Assembly: GCF_013343715.1 (NCBI RefSeq) | Contig: NZ_JABUNR010000001.1 | Span: forward strand, 1 to 64,000 | Direction of reading: 5' to 3' | From: Mesobacillus harenae | Lineage (GTDB): Bacteria > Bacillota > Bacilli > Bacillales > Cytobacillaceae | DNA length: 64,000 nucleotides | In this document: positions 56,817-64,000 of the stretch, piece by piece | How positions within the stretch are numbered: the stretch's first letter is position 1 | Layout of the letters: the number at the start of each line of letters is the position of its first letter | The notes under the pieces: generated by a model | Databases searched by the model: none | Told to the model about the DNA's origin: nothing | The model's input: only the letters and a program-made list of their open reading frames with translations | Position numbers and translations under genes: made by a program

Positions 56817-56831
56817 AGTTAATGTTCCTAT

Positions 56832-56928
56832 GGGGCTGAATGGGGTACTGGTGTCCTCCACGGTCTTCAAAACCGCTTGTGACCTGCGTGCCAGGTCAGG
56901 TGGGTTCGATTCCCACACAGTCCCGCCA
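56832..56928 (+). tRNA. selC: tRNA-Sec (UCA anticodon)
   Basis: A 97-nt tRNA. Acceptor GGGGCTG (56832-56838) pairs with CAGTCCC (56918-56924), discriminator G and encoded CCA. The anticodon loop CTTCAAA gives TCA at 56867-56869, reading UGA. A long variable arm GACCTG/CAGGTC and T arm GTGGG-TTCGATT-CCCAC are present. These features define the selenocysteine tRNA. None of selA, selB or selD, nor an obvious selenoprotein, lies in this window. Confidence 0.93.
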
Positions 56929-57079
56929 ATTATTTTCAATGTTATCAACGGTTTGAACAATTTTTTGACTGTGATTTAACAGTGATTTGAACCGTGATTT
57001 GTTTTGATAAAGTCACTAGTATTTTTTCGGTAAATTACATAGACCTAGTGTGACCGATTGCCGGGGTACTAGTGTGTTT

Positions 57080-57118
57080 AATCCACTTATTTCTTTAAAA
57101 AGAAGGGTGGATTTTTTT
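57080..57118 (+). terminator. Terminator downstream of selC
   Basis: AATCCAC (57080-57086) and GTGGATT enclose TTCTTT/AAAGAA and are followed by TTTTTT. Confidence 0.7.
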
Positions 57119-57189
57119 ATGCAATAAGGTAATCGTAAAATTAATCGTAAGGGAATTAGTAAGAGTGGAAGTTAAGTAATGTTAGATCG

Positions 57190-57567
57190 GTAAAACAGGC
57201 GTTGACTCTTTTTGAAACGTTTGAACGGTTTATGAGTTTTAAGAAGACGGAAGGTTTTGTAAAGCCTGCCATCCAATAGTATTAGGAACACTTCATTATC
57301 TTACTGATTATTTTGGTGAGGATATACCTAATGAGGAAATTACCCTTGAATAAACCAGAGAATATACTGGCTACATTTTATTGGAGAAGCAGAGTAACTG
57401 AATAATGGGGAACAGCCTGAATTAATAATAGAAGAGTAGTACTCATACCTTCCGGGATACGGATACTTTTTTATATAATGAACAGTGGTGATCCGTTCTA
57501 TTTGCAACAAATTCTAGGTCATTCAGATATATCTATAGTAAAAAATAAATTCAAACTACAGAGTTAG
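57190..57567 (+). pseudogene. Tyrosine recombinase remnant next to selC
   Basis: Broken reading frames on the plus strand recall an integrase. About 57193-57270 reads ALTLFETFERFMSFKKTEGF (core-binding domain), then a shifted frame gives GTLHYLTDYFGEDIPNEEIT and TREYTGYILLEK. After a deletion, 57480-57560 reads NSGDPFYLQQILGHSDISIV with the conserved LGH box III histidine. The catalytic tyrosine is lost. It looks like the remains of an island inserted at the selC 3' end. Confidence 0.7.
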
Positions 57568-57592
57568 ACGTTAAAAGATAACATAATTCTTT

Positions 57593-57612
57593 ATCCTCGA
57601 TTAATCGAGGAT
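57593..57612. repeat. Perfect 20-bp palindrome
   Basis: ATCCTCGATTAATCGAGGAT is a perfect palindrome. It could be an operator or a recombination remnant; no neighbour explains it. Confidence 0.5.
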
Positions 57613-57636
57613 TCCCCAGGTAATAATGAAAGCCCT

Positions 57637-57668
57637 AAACTGTCAGGCATCGCCCGGCAGTTTTTTTT
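57637..57668 (+). terminator. Orphan terminator after integrase remnant
   Basis: AAACTG (57638-57643) and CAGTTT (57658-57663) with inner GGC/GCC pairing, then eight T. Confidence 0.65.
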
Positions 57669-58205
57669 AAGGTAGTATGGATTACGGTTTAATGTAGTTA
57701 AAAATGAAACCTCTCCAGAGTGAATACTACTGAAGGATTTAAGTTGAAGGTTATTGAAAATGAATACGGACATTTGGCTTACGCCATTTTCTCACTCACG
57801 TTCGGAAAATATATTAGTTAGATATATTAATTATTAATCTAAGTTGTCCGTTTTTAACTTCATATTTATATATATACTTTGTGAACCTACAATCAATCAT
57901 ATTTGCAATATAGCTGTACATATAATTTTCCGCCGGACGGTCGTATTAAAGTAATAAAATCTATGATAATGTACATTTGTATAATGTATTGTCCTCATTA
58001 CAAATTCCCTTAAAAAAATCGCTTCTTCTATCTCAACAGCTTTGTGTTCATTTTTTACCCTAAGTGATTGGTTTTACTCCATTTTGTAAATCTCTAAGAA
58101 TATATCGACTTTACTGAATAACATTAAGCCAACCTGCTGTTTAATATAAGTACTTTCCGTGGTAAACAGAATAGAACTTACTAAAAATTAAAGGGAAGCG
58201 ATAAT
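57669..58205. other. AT-rich intergenic region, nothing recognised
   Basis: No supported gene, no clear structure. AAAGGGAAGC near 58191 serves the next ORF. Confidence 0.35.
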
Positions 58206-58889
58206 TTGATTAATATTTACTTTTTGGAATGGGGAAAAAATAGGTCTAAGAAACATAATCATTATAATCGAATTCACGGAATGAGAATTTTTGAATTAAT
58301 ATTTTCAAAAAAGTTAACTGATATCGGAGTTGAATTAGAAATATTCAAGGAGATAAATATTTACTTCCTTGCAAATCCAGAAAAGCCTATTAGCTATGAA
58401 GAAAATCTGGCTTTTAAAGAAATTAATATATTTGTTCCGGAAGACCTCATGAAGTTTTTGAAATTAAAATCAACCGAGGCAAAGTTTCAGGGATTTTCGG
58501 AATTAGTATACAAATTCATTGTTCCGGCCATTGAGAAATATTCTGCAATACCTTTCCCCGAAATTTTAGCTAATACAAATAGAGCTTTGAACGAGGTTAT
58601 TAATCAAGATTATCAAGCTGTATTTTTAGTTGATAAAACACCTAAAAAAAGTCCTGATCAAGAAAAGTTTGCAATCCTAAAAGGGATACATGATTCTGAA
58701 GGATTTCAATTAAGGTGTGAGGTTTATAATAAGCGAGGGCTAAGAATCATAAACCAACTATTAGTAGAAGAGGTTGGAAATGAAGTTATCTATTCAAAAT
58801 TCTTTGGAGAACTTAAATGGTTGAGTGAACATTTAATTATAGTAAGTTCAAATTCAAGTGATTGGAAGACAACAATACACGTTAGTTAG
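58206..58889 (+). CDS. Hypothetical protein
   Basis: A 227-codon frame starting with TTG 58206 (MINIYFLEWGKNRSKKHNHY), behind AAAGGGAAGC at 58189-58198. Soluble, mixed alpha/beta composition, strongly AT-rich codons, no motif I recognise (for example EINIFVPEDLMKFLKLK; GELKWLSEHLIIVSSNSSDW). The layout recalls immunity or phage-island proteins but this is a guess. It lies in the presumed island right of selC. Confidence 0.5.
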   Translation: MINIYFLEWGKNRSKKHNHYNRIHGMRIFELIFSKKLTDIGVELEIFKEINIYFLANPEKPISYEENLAFKEINIFVPEDLMKFLKLKSTEAKFQGFSELVYKFIVPAIEKYSAIPFPEILANTNRALNEVINQDYQAVFLVDKTPKKSPDQEKFAILKGIHDSEGFQLRCEVYNKRGLRIINQLLVEEVGNEVIYSKFFGELKWLSEHLIIVSSNSSDWKTTIHVS

Positions 58890-59398
58890 CAAGTATATGT
58901 TTTTTATTTCCCGACTTAGAAAAAATATGGCTTTTTTACGGGACATACAAATTCGGTCTAATAAGTTCAGTTTTAAAAATTTAAATTGATAGTTTTAATT
59001 AGTGAGTCTAGTTTTTGGCTATATTTTAGATACAGGCTGCGCTAATCCTTTCTCCTTACATACGCTAACCAATTTTCTTTTCATGTACTCAATTTTGAAA
59101 ATGAATTTATTTGTTTTGGCAAATTTGTTTCATTTTATATTTACATCCCAATCTCAATGCCAATTAAATTCGCCTGTAATTGTACCTTGTTTTTTTATAC
59201 TAATTTATATAAAAGTTAAGGATTTCTTATGATTTTTTTAAGATTTAAAAAATGAATTAGATAGAGATCTAGCTTTATGTGATTACTTTAGAAACGGCAT
59301 TCTTTTGTTAATTATTGGCATACTTATTGAAAACCTTGATTTTTTCTTTTCCTCGTTATTAAGAAAATAGCTTCTTCCCGAAAAATATTTAAAAACAC
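58890..59398. other. AT-rich intergenic region, nothing recognised
   Basis: A 76-codon frame at 59002-59232 has no ribosome-binding site and looks non-coding. No repeat or structure is clear. Confidence 0.35.
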
Positions 59399-59425
59399 TA
59401 AATCTTTTGTACTAGATGCCGATAA
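59399..59425 (+). promoter_or_regulatory. Sigma-D (flagellar) promoter
   Basis: TAAA (59399-59402), 15 nt, GCCGATAA (59418-59425), against the Bacillus sigma-D consensus TAAA-N15-GCCGATAT: one mismatch at the last base. Transcription would start near 59432, about 20 bases before the riboswitch. Confidence 0.8.
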
Positions 59426-59453
59426 CAAAAATAAGACAAAGTACCTTCGATAA

Positions 59454-59618
59454 TGGCAAACTTATTGAAAAATAAGGACGCAAAGCCACGGATCTAAGGC
59501 TAGAGATAGCTATGACCGCCGGGTTTCCGAAAAGGGGTAGATAAGATAGAATTGTGATTTTGGTGTTTCGAAAATCCTATTTTATTAAGTTCACCCATTT
59601 TATGGGTGAGCTTTTTTG
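59454..59618 (+). promoter_or_regulatory. Cyclic di-GMP-I riboswitch with intrinsic terminator
   Basis: The aptamer (about 59454-59528) carries GGCAAAC, a GAAA loop, GGACGCAAAGCCACGGATC, CTAAGGC ... TAGCTATGACCGCCGGGTTTCC (in parts), the GEMM-I signature. Downstream AGTTCACCCAT (59588-59598) and ATGGGTGAGCT (59602-59612) form an 11-bp terminator stem followed by TTTTTT. AAAAGGGGT (59530-59538) can pair with ACCCATTTT (59593-59601) at 8 of 9 positions and would act as antiterminator. So control at transcription elongation is likely; the sign is not evident. Confidence 0.9.
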
Positions 59619-59678
59619 GTTGTTGATAAATTTTATGTTTTAGCAGCTTATACTCAGAATCGGTTAAGGAGAATAATC

Positions 59679-60008
59679 TTGGAATTAATAATTAATAGAG
59701 AAGTTGCTGGAAGTACTGTTGTTATTCATTTTAAGGGGATTCTGGATATATCAACGGTTCACTTAATTGATCCGTACCTTGATGATATGGAAAACGTTGA
59801 AATAGTTCTCTTCAATTTTAACCGATTGGAATTTATTGATTCCACTGGGATGGGGTTAATTATAAACACTATCTATTTATCTCAGGAAAAAAACTTTCAG
59901 CTTAAGCTGGAAGGAATTAATGAAGAAATCGGCGAGATGTTCGAGACAGTTGGATTATTTCAAATATTGGAAGTGATTCAAAAGGAGATTACTGATGTTC
60001 CACGATAA
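59679..60008 (+). CDS. STAS-domain anti-sigma factor antagonist
   Basis: A 109-residue SpoIIAA/RsbV-type protein with the phosphorylation motif FIDSTGMGLI (Ser55). Such proteins bind anti-sigma factor kinases when unphosphorylated. TTG 59679 is chosen, seven bases after TTAAGGAG; the frame open from 59616 overlaps the terminator. It overlaps the phosphatase gene by 14 bases. First gene after the riboswitch. Confidence 0.85.
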   Translation: MELIINREVAGSTVVIHFKGILDISTVHLIDPYLDDMENVEIVLFNFNRLEFIDSTGMGLIINTIYLSQEKNFQLKLEGINEEIGEMFETVGLFQILEVIQKEITDVPR

Positions 60009-60840
60009 CCTAACCTATCACTTTAATAGTTCAGAAGAAGATAAGAAAATACTAGATAAATCTCTTCAACGAGAAATTAATATGGCAAGAAATATCCAGA
60101 TACAATTACTAAATGGAAAAACCCCCAAATTTGAAGGAGGGGAAGTTAAGGGTTCCTCTCTCCCTGCCAGATTAATTGGAGGAGATTATTATGACTTTTA
60201 TCCTTTGATAGACGGCAATATCCGAATTGTTATTGGAGATGTGATGGGAAAAGGAATTCCGGCTGCAATGCTGATGATTTTGACAAGAGGTGCTTTTCGA
60301 AGTGCGTCTGAAAGTACTCAAAGTCCTGGGGAGACATTAACCGCAATCAACCAGGCAATTTATGAGGATTTAAGGACTTTAAAGTCATTCGTTACCTTAT
60401 TTTGTGCAGACTGGAGCCCTAGCACTGGGACTTTAACTTATGCAAATGCTGGGCACAATATCCCGATTTTTATAAATGGGAAAACTCTTGAAGTAAAAGA
60501 ACTTCCGAAAGTAAAAGGAGTGATGGTTGGCGGACTTCCAAACCAAAGATATAAAGAAGTATCCGTAAGACTGGAAGAAAACGATTCGGTGTTCTTTTAT
60601 ACAGATGGAATTATTGAAGCACAAAATAAATGTGGTGAACAATATAAATTGGAACGTTTAGTTCTAACACTGCTGGAGAGTAAGGATTATAACGTTGGAG
60701 ATATTGAAAAATGTGTAATGAGCTCTATTACGCGGTTTACCGAGGGGGCTCCCCAGAAGGATGACATAACAATGGTCCTTTTAAAAATACGAGAGCGGAA
60801 GGCTGATATTTCAAGTCTAAATTCTCCAGTTCTAGGATAG
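59995..60840 (+). CDS. PP2C-type (RsbU/SpoIIE) serine phosphatase
   Basis: A 281-residue phosphatase. A short N-terminal helix (LDKSLQREINMARNIQIQLL) links to the catalytic domain with metal-binding aspartates in GGDYYDF, IGDVMGKGIPAAM, YTDGIIEA and KDDITMV. It lacks a separate sensor domain. Its likely substrates are the phospho-Ser of the flanking STAS proteins. AAAAGGAG precedes the ATG, which lies inside the end of the STAS gene. Confidence 0.88.
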   Translation: MFHDNLTYHFNSSEEDKKILDKSLQREINMARNIQIQLLNGKTPKFEGGEVKGSSLPARLIGGDYYDFYPLIDGNIRIVIGDVMGKGIPAAMLMILTRGAFRSASESTQSPGETLTAINQAIYEDLRTLKSFVTLFCADWSPSTGTLTYANAGHNIPIFINGKTLEVKELPKVKGVMVGGLPNQRYKEVSVRLEENDSVFFYTDGIIEAQNKCGEQYKLERLVLTLLESKDYNVGDIEKCVMSSITRFTEGAPQKDDITMVLLKIRERKADISSLNSPVLG

Positions 60841-60848
60841 GAGGAAAA

Positions 60849-62924
60849 ATGGTGCAAAGTATTATAACAAAAGGAAAAGATATCATTGCAGCCATTACTG
60901 CAGGACTGGATCTATTAGAAACAACGAAAGAACAAGTGAACATTGAAGTTATTCAGCATGAAGTTAGGGGGTTTTTGGGAATAGGAGCCAGAAAGGCTGT
61001 TGTAAAATTAACAAAGGTTAATAATACAACAACTTCTTCCACCTTTGATGATTTAATGAATGACCTTAACGTTGAGGATATTTTCAAAGCTGAATCTCTG
61101 GAAGGAACTCCGAATCCCTCCCTTCAAAAGGGTCTTAATGAGACAAATGAGCTTACAGGGAAAGTATGGGTAAGGGACGGAAAGATTTTTTGTAAATCAT
61201 CCCCGGATTACTATCCTACGGTATCTCTTAGTTCAGGTGTGACACTCTATAAAAACAGTAAGCTGGTCAACGAAAAAACGGTCATTATTTCAGAGTTAGA
61301 TTTCTATGAAATAAAAGTAGAAGACTCGGAACAAAAGACTACATGGAAGCTTTCAATGGATGAACGGCAATTAAAGGTTCATTTATATATAAATCCTGGA
61401 TATAAAATTACACGCACAGTTCCCGATATGGACCCCGCTCATCATTTGGAGCTCTACACTATAGAGGAGAAACAAGTCCAGAATACGATCGATTATTTAG
61501 AGGTTATGCAAAAACTCGAAAGATTAAGAGTATCTCAAGGTATAAAACAGACTGTCATACTCGAAGCGCTGGCTGTTTCAGAAGAAGGTACTTTTGAAAT
61601 TGCTTCAGGAAAAGAACCTAGTGAAGGTAAAAACGGATGGGTTGAATCAAAAATTGACTTAAATATTAAGGAGGGCCTTAAGGAACGTGAGGATGGAAGT
61701 GTAGATTTTCGTGAAATCAAAACAATACCAAAAGTAGAAAGAGGGCAAGTTATAGCCATTTTACACCCCCCGATCCCCGGTGAAATAGGTCAGACTGTTA
61801 CCAACATTCCAATCCCTCCTAAAACCACAAACCCTGTCATTATAAAGACTGATCACGGGACAGCATTGGTTGAAGACAAAATAGTCGCCATGGAATCTGG
61901 ACGTCCATATATAGAAAAAAGAGGGAAGTTGGTTAGAATTAAAATCGTGAAAAGATTAACCCATCCTGGTAACGTCGATTTAATATCTGGTAACCTTGAC
62001 TTTATTGGCGATATAGATATACAGGGGGAAGTTGAAAGTAATATGTCTGTAACAGCGGAAGGAGATATCTTTGTCCAAAAAATAATAACGAATGCATCCA
62101 TTACTTCTTTAGGGGCAATCATCTCTTACGGAAACATTTTTGGTTCTGAGCTTTCTGCCGGCAAAAATAATATGCTTGTTACAGAACTAGGGCACCTCGT
62201 GGGAATTATCCATAATGAAGTTGATAAAATAGTTACTGTTATTAAACAATTGGAACAGTCTCCAGCTTTTAAATCAAGCGACTTTTCCAGAGGGGGTATT
62301 CAGCCTTTAATAAGGATTTTATTGGAAAGGAAGTTTAAGAATTTTCCTCCCAAGGTGAAAAAATATATTGATGCAGTAAGAACAGGTGAAAAGTTCCTAG
62401 CCGATGATATCTGGAGGTTAGTAGGAGTTTCTCTTTCACAGATCTTTTTATCCGTAAATAATGAAGTAACTTCTATTGAACGAATACTTGAATTATCGAA
62501 AAAAATGAAAGAAATACATCTGCTTAGCCAAACGGCAATCGAACCAGACTCTTATATTACTATTCCTAGTGCACTTAACAGCAGACTATACTGCAGTGGA
62601 AACATCCTTATTTTAGGGAAAAGCTGTGTTAATTCAAAGGTCCATGCGGGCGGTATGTTAAAAATTAACGGAATATTGCGAGGTGGTGAGGTATACGGGA
62701 GGCTCGGGGTTGAAATTAATGAAGCGGGAGCTGAAAGTGGAACAGCTACAATTATTGCTGTTCCTAACGATCAAAAGATTCGGCTGAAAAAGGTAATGGA
62801 AGGTACATCAATAAAAATAGGGAATGTGAAGTACACCTTTTCAGAAACAAGAACTAACGTTTGTGCCCATCTTGATGAATATGATCGGATCGTTTTTAAT
62901 TCAAAGGAAAGCAGGATGCTATAA
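60849..62924 (+). CDS. FapA/DUF342 family protein with Jag-N domain
   Basis: A 691-residue protein. Residues 1-58 are a Jag-N-like module (IITKGKDIIAAITAGLDLL; GFLGIGARKAVVKL). The rest is the FapA region: DUF342 (about 230-620) with GQVIAILHPPIPGEIG and right-handed beta-helix repeats (NVDLISGNLDFIGDIDIQGEV; GGEVYGRLGVEI), plus a helical insertion (about 455-560). FapA proteins are flagellar or polar assembly factors in Vibrio; the Bacillus role is unclear. AGGAGGAAAAATG gives the start. Confidence 0.82.
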   Translation: MVQSIITKGKDIIAAITAGLDLLETTKEQVNIEVIQHEVRGFLGIGARKAVVKLTKVNNTTTSSTFDDLMNDLNVEDIFKAESLEGTPNPSLQKGLNETNELTGKVWVRDGKIFCKSSPDYYPTVSLSSGVTLYKNSKLVNEKTVIISELDFYEIKVEDSEQKTTWKLSMDERQLKVHLYINPGYKITRTVPDMDPAHHLELYTIEEKQVQNTIDYLEVMQKLERLRVSQGIKQTVILEALAVSEEGTFEIASGKEPSEGKNGWVESKIDLNIKEGLKEREDGSVDFREIKTIPKVERGQVIAILHPPIPGEIGQTVTNIPIPPKTTNPVIIKTDHGTALVEDKIVAMESGRPYIEKRGKLVRIKIVKRLTHPGNVDLISGNLDFIGDIDIQGEVESNMSVTAEGDIFVQKIITNASITSLGAIISYGNIFGSELSAGKNNMLVTELGHLVGIIHNEVDKIVTVIKQLEQSPAFKSSDFSRGGIQPLIRILLERKFKNFPPKVKKYIDAVRTGEKFLADDIWRLVGVSLSQIFLSVNNEVTSIERILELSKKMKEIHLLSQTAIEPDSYITIPSALNSRLYCSGNILILGKSCVNSKVHAGGMLKINGILRGGEVYGRLGVEINEAGAESGTATIIAVPNDQKIRLKKVMEGTSIKIGNVKYTFSETRTNVCAHLDEYDRIVFNSKESRML

Positions 62925-63236
62925 ATGATTGAATATTCACTAATTCCGCTAGAAAATCACCTAGTAGTAAATCTTTATGGAGATTTAGACATTGATAGTA
63001 CAGAGGTTATAGAAGAGGAATTACTTCCATTTGTCAGTAATTATAAAAAGGTCCATTTTAAGTTTGAAGAGGTGCCATTTGTTGATTCCTCCGGAATGGG
63101 GCTTCTTTTAAACCTCGTCCAAACACTAAGTGAAAAAGGGATAAAAGTAAAAATACTAGGGATTAGAGAAGAAATTATGGAGGTCTTCGAACTGTTACAA
63201 TTGCCTGAAATACTTGGTGATGGGATCTTTGTTTGA
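62925..63236 (+). CDS. Second STAS-domain anti-sigma factor antagonist
   Basis: A 103-residue RsbV-like protein, phosphorylation motif FVDSSGMGLLL (Ser55). It starts on the base after the FapA stop, so translation is coupled. Two STAS proteins flanking the phosphatase and FapA imply one partner-switch circuit; the matching kinase/anti-sigma factor is not in the window. Confidence 0.88.
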   Translation: MIEYSLIPLENHLVVNLYGDLDIDSTEVIEEELLPFVSNYKKVHFKFEEVPFVDSSGMGLLLNLVQTLSEKGIKVKILGIREEIMEVFELLQLPEILGDGIFV

Positions 63237-63323
63237 ACTATAAAAAAGTACAATAATCCGTTAATCGATAAAAGGATGAATAAATTCAACAGTTACCTAT
63301 TTCATTGAAGGGAGGTGAATCAC

Positions 63324-63410
63324 ATGAAAGCACGTTTAAAGCAGTTTTTAACTGTCGCAGCAGTAGTGGCAGCAACAATGGGACCAATTGTCGGTCGCCC
63401 GTGGTGGTAA
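63324..63410 (+). CDS. 28-residue peptide ending GRPWW
   Basis: MKARLKQFLTVAAVVAATMG followed by PIVGRPWW. A basic N-terminus, a hydrophobic core (FLTVAAVVAATMG) and a short C-terminal tail suggest export as a signal-peptide-like precursor. GAAGGGAGGTGAATCAC before the ATG is an excellent ribosome-binding site, and a strong hairpin follows. The double Trp at the C-terminus recalls small signalling peptides, but I know no family; the resemblance is an inference. It may be the last gene of the riboswitch operon (87 bases after it) or stand alone. Confidence 0.65.
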   Translation: MKARLKQFLTVAAVVAATMGPIVGRPWW

Positions 63411-63426
63411 ACTTATCCCTTTTTAG

Positions 63427-63482
63427 ACTTGAGTGATCTCCTGGAAAGAAGTACTTTCCGGGAGATTACCGAGTCTTTCTTT
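63427..63482 (+). terminator. Terminator after the peptide gene
   Basis: ATCTCCTGGAAAG (63436-63448) and CTTTCCGGGAGAT pair with one mismatch, extended outward by GACT/AGTC, followed by TTTCTTT. Confidence 0.7.
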
Positions 63483-63505
63483 AAAAGATCAGGAGGTTAT
63501 TGAAA

Positions 63506-64000
63506 TTGAAATATTTCCTTGTTTTCGCTGTTATTTATACGCTATTAAAAAAAAGAAACCCTTTTACGTTTATAAAAAATGTTGAATTTCAATGGCCTCT
63601 TGTTATTTTAGTTAGCTTTGGGGTACAAATCGCTCTCGCCTTTATAACAATTGAGACAAGAGAGAAGTTTGAATTTATCCTTGTACTTACTTTTATTGGT
63701 ATTACTATCGGTCTTCTAAAAAACAAAAGCATTGCAGGAGTAAAATGGATCGTAGTAGGAGCCATTTTAAACCTAACTGCTCTGATTCTTCATGGTGGTC
63801 TTATGCCTGTATCTGAAGCAGCATTAAAAAGTACGGGCCAGGATGGGGATTTAACTTTCGAAACTGATTCCCGCCATCAACTAATGCAAGGATCAATGGA
63901 CTACTGGATATTGGGAGACTGGATTCCCGTTATTCGTTACGTCTTGAGTCCGGGGGACCTTATAGTTGGTATAGGAATTGTTATTCTTATTTACAAGAAT
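63506..64000 (+). CDS. DUF5317-like membrane protein (3' end outside window)
   Basis: At least 165 codons, open to the window end. Start TTG 63506 behind AGGAGG at 63491-63496. It has about five membrane spans; conserved-looking parts are ILHGGLMPVSEAAL, SRHQLMQGSMDYWILGDWIPV and LSPGDLIVGIGIVILI, which agree with my memory of DUF5317. Function unknown. It follows the peptide gene. Confidence 0.65.
   Translation, partial: MKYFLVFAVIYTLLKKRNPFTFIKNVEFQWPLVILVSFGVQIALAFITIETREKFEFILVLTFIGITIGLLKNKSIAGVKWIVVGAILNLTALILHGGLMPVSEAALKSTGQDGDLTFETDSRHQLMQGSMDYWILGDWIPVIRYVLSPGDLIVGIGIVILIYKN

Noticed and set aside
59002..59232. 76-codon plus-strand frame
   Set aside because: No ribosome-binding site and no protein-like pattern in AT-rich DNA.

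Overview
The window is a low-GC, endospore-forming Firmicute chromosome, almost certainly a Bacillaceae member (Bacillus sensu lato). The gene order ymfK-ymfM-pgsA-cinA-recA-rny-ymdB-spoVS, then korAB-miaB-ricA-cotE-mutSL, miaA-hfq-spoVK-hflX-ynbB-glnRA and lexA-yneA-yneB-ynzC-tkt-sirA-yneF-ccdA-yneI-ccdC-yneK follows the Bacillus subtilis order. I cannot name the species. A selenocysteine tRNA implies a Sec-decoding organism.

Layout. Position 1 lies in the last two domains of a group II intron (to about 137). From 0.4 to 34.3 kb is mostly conserved backbone: phospholipid synthesis, recombination (recA with SOS box), RNA decay (rny, ymdB, ricA, hfq), tRNA modification (miaB, miaA), mismatch repair, spore genes (spoVS, cotE, spoVK), a dipeptidase, a 2-oxoacid:ferredoxin oxidoreductase, mreBH and glnRA. 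GC-rich interspersed hairpin repeats punctuate the gaps.

From 35.6 to 40.0 kb is a 4.3-kb integrated element at the 3' end of glnA. It is bounded by a 58-nt duplication of the glnA 3' end (55/58 identical). It carries a broken tyrosine integrase, a frameshifted XRE regulator, a Spo0E-like and a DUF2187-like small gene, and a c-di-GMP-I riboswitch in front of a receiver-only response regulator and a membrane HD-GYP phosphodiesterase. Just outside lies a PAS-GAF-GGDEF-EAL protein (40.3-42.5 kb). The backbone resumes with lexA/yneA (three SOS boxes), tkt, sirA (Spo0A box), a BmrCD-like heterodimeric ABC exporter, ccdA/yneI/ccdC and yneK.

At 56.8 kb is selC (tRNA-Sec, UCA anticodon), followed by a decayed tyrosine integrase, the relic of an older island. 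At 59.4-64.0 kb is the most interesting unit. A consensus sigma-D (motility) promoter is followed by a second c-di-GMP-I riboswitch with an intrinsic terminator, then four tightly packed genes: STAS anti-sigma antagonist, PP2C phosphatase, FapA/DUF342 protein and a second STAS. A 28-residue peptide gene ending in GRPWW and a DUF5317-like membrane protein (cut by the window end) follow. Together the right half of the window concentrates c-di-GMP synthesis, hydrolysis and sensing beside sporulation and motility control.
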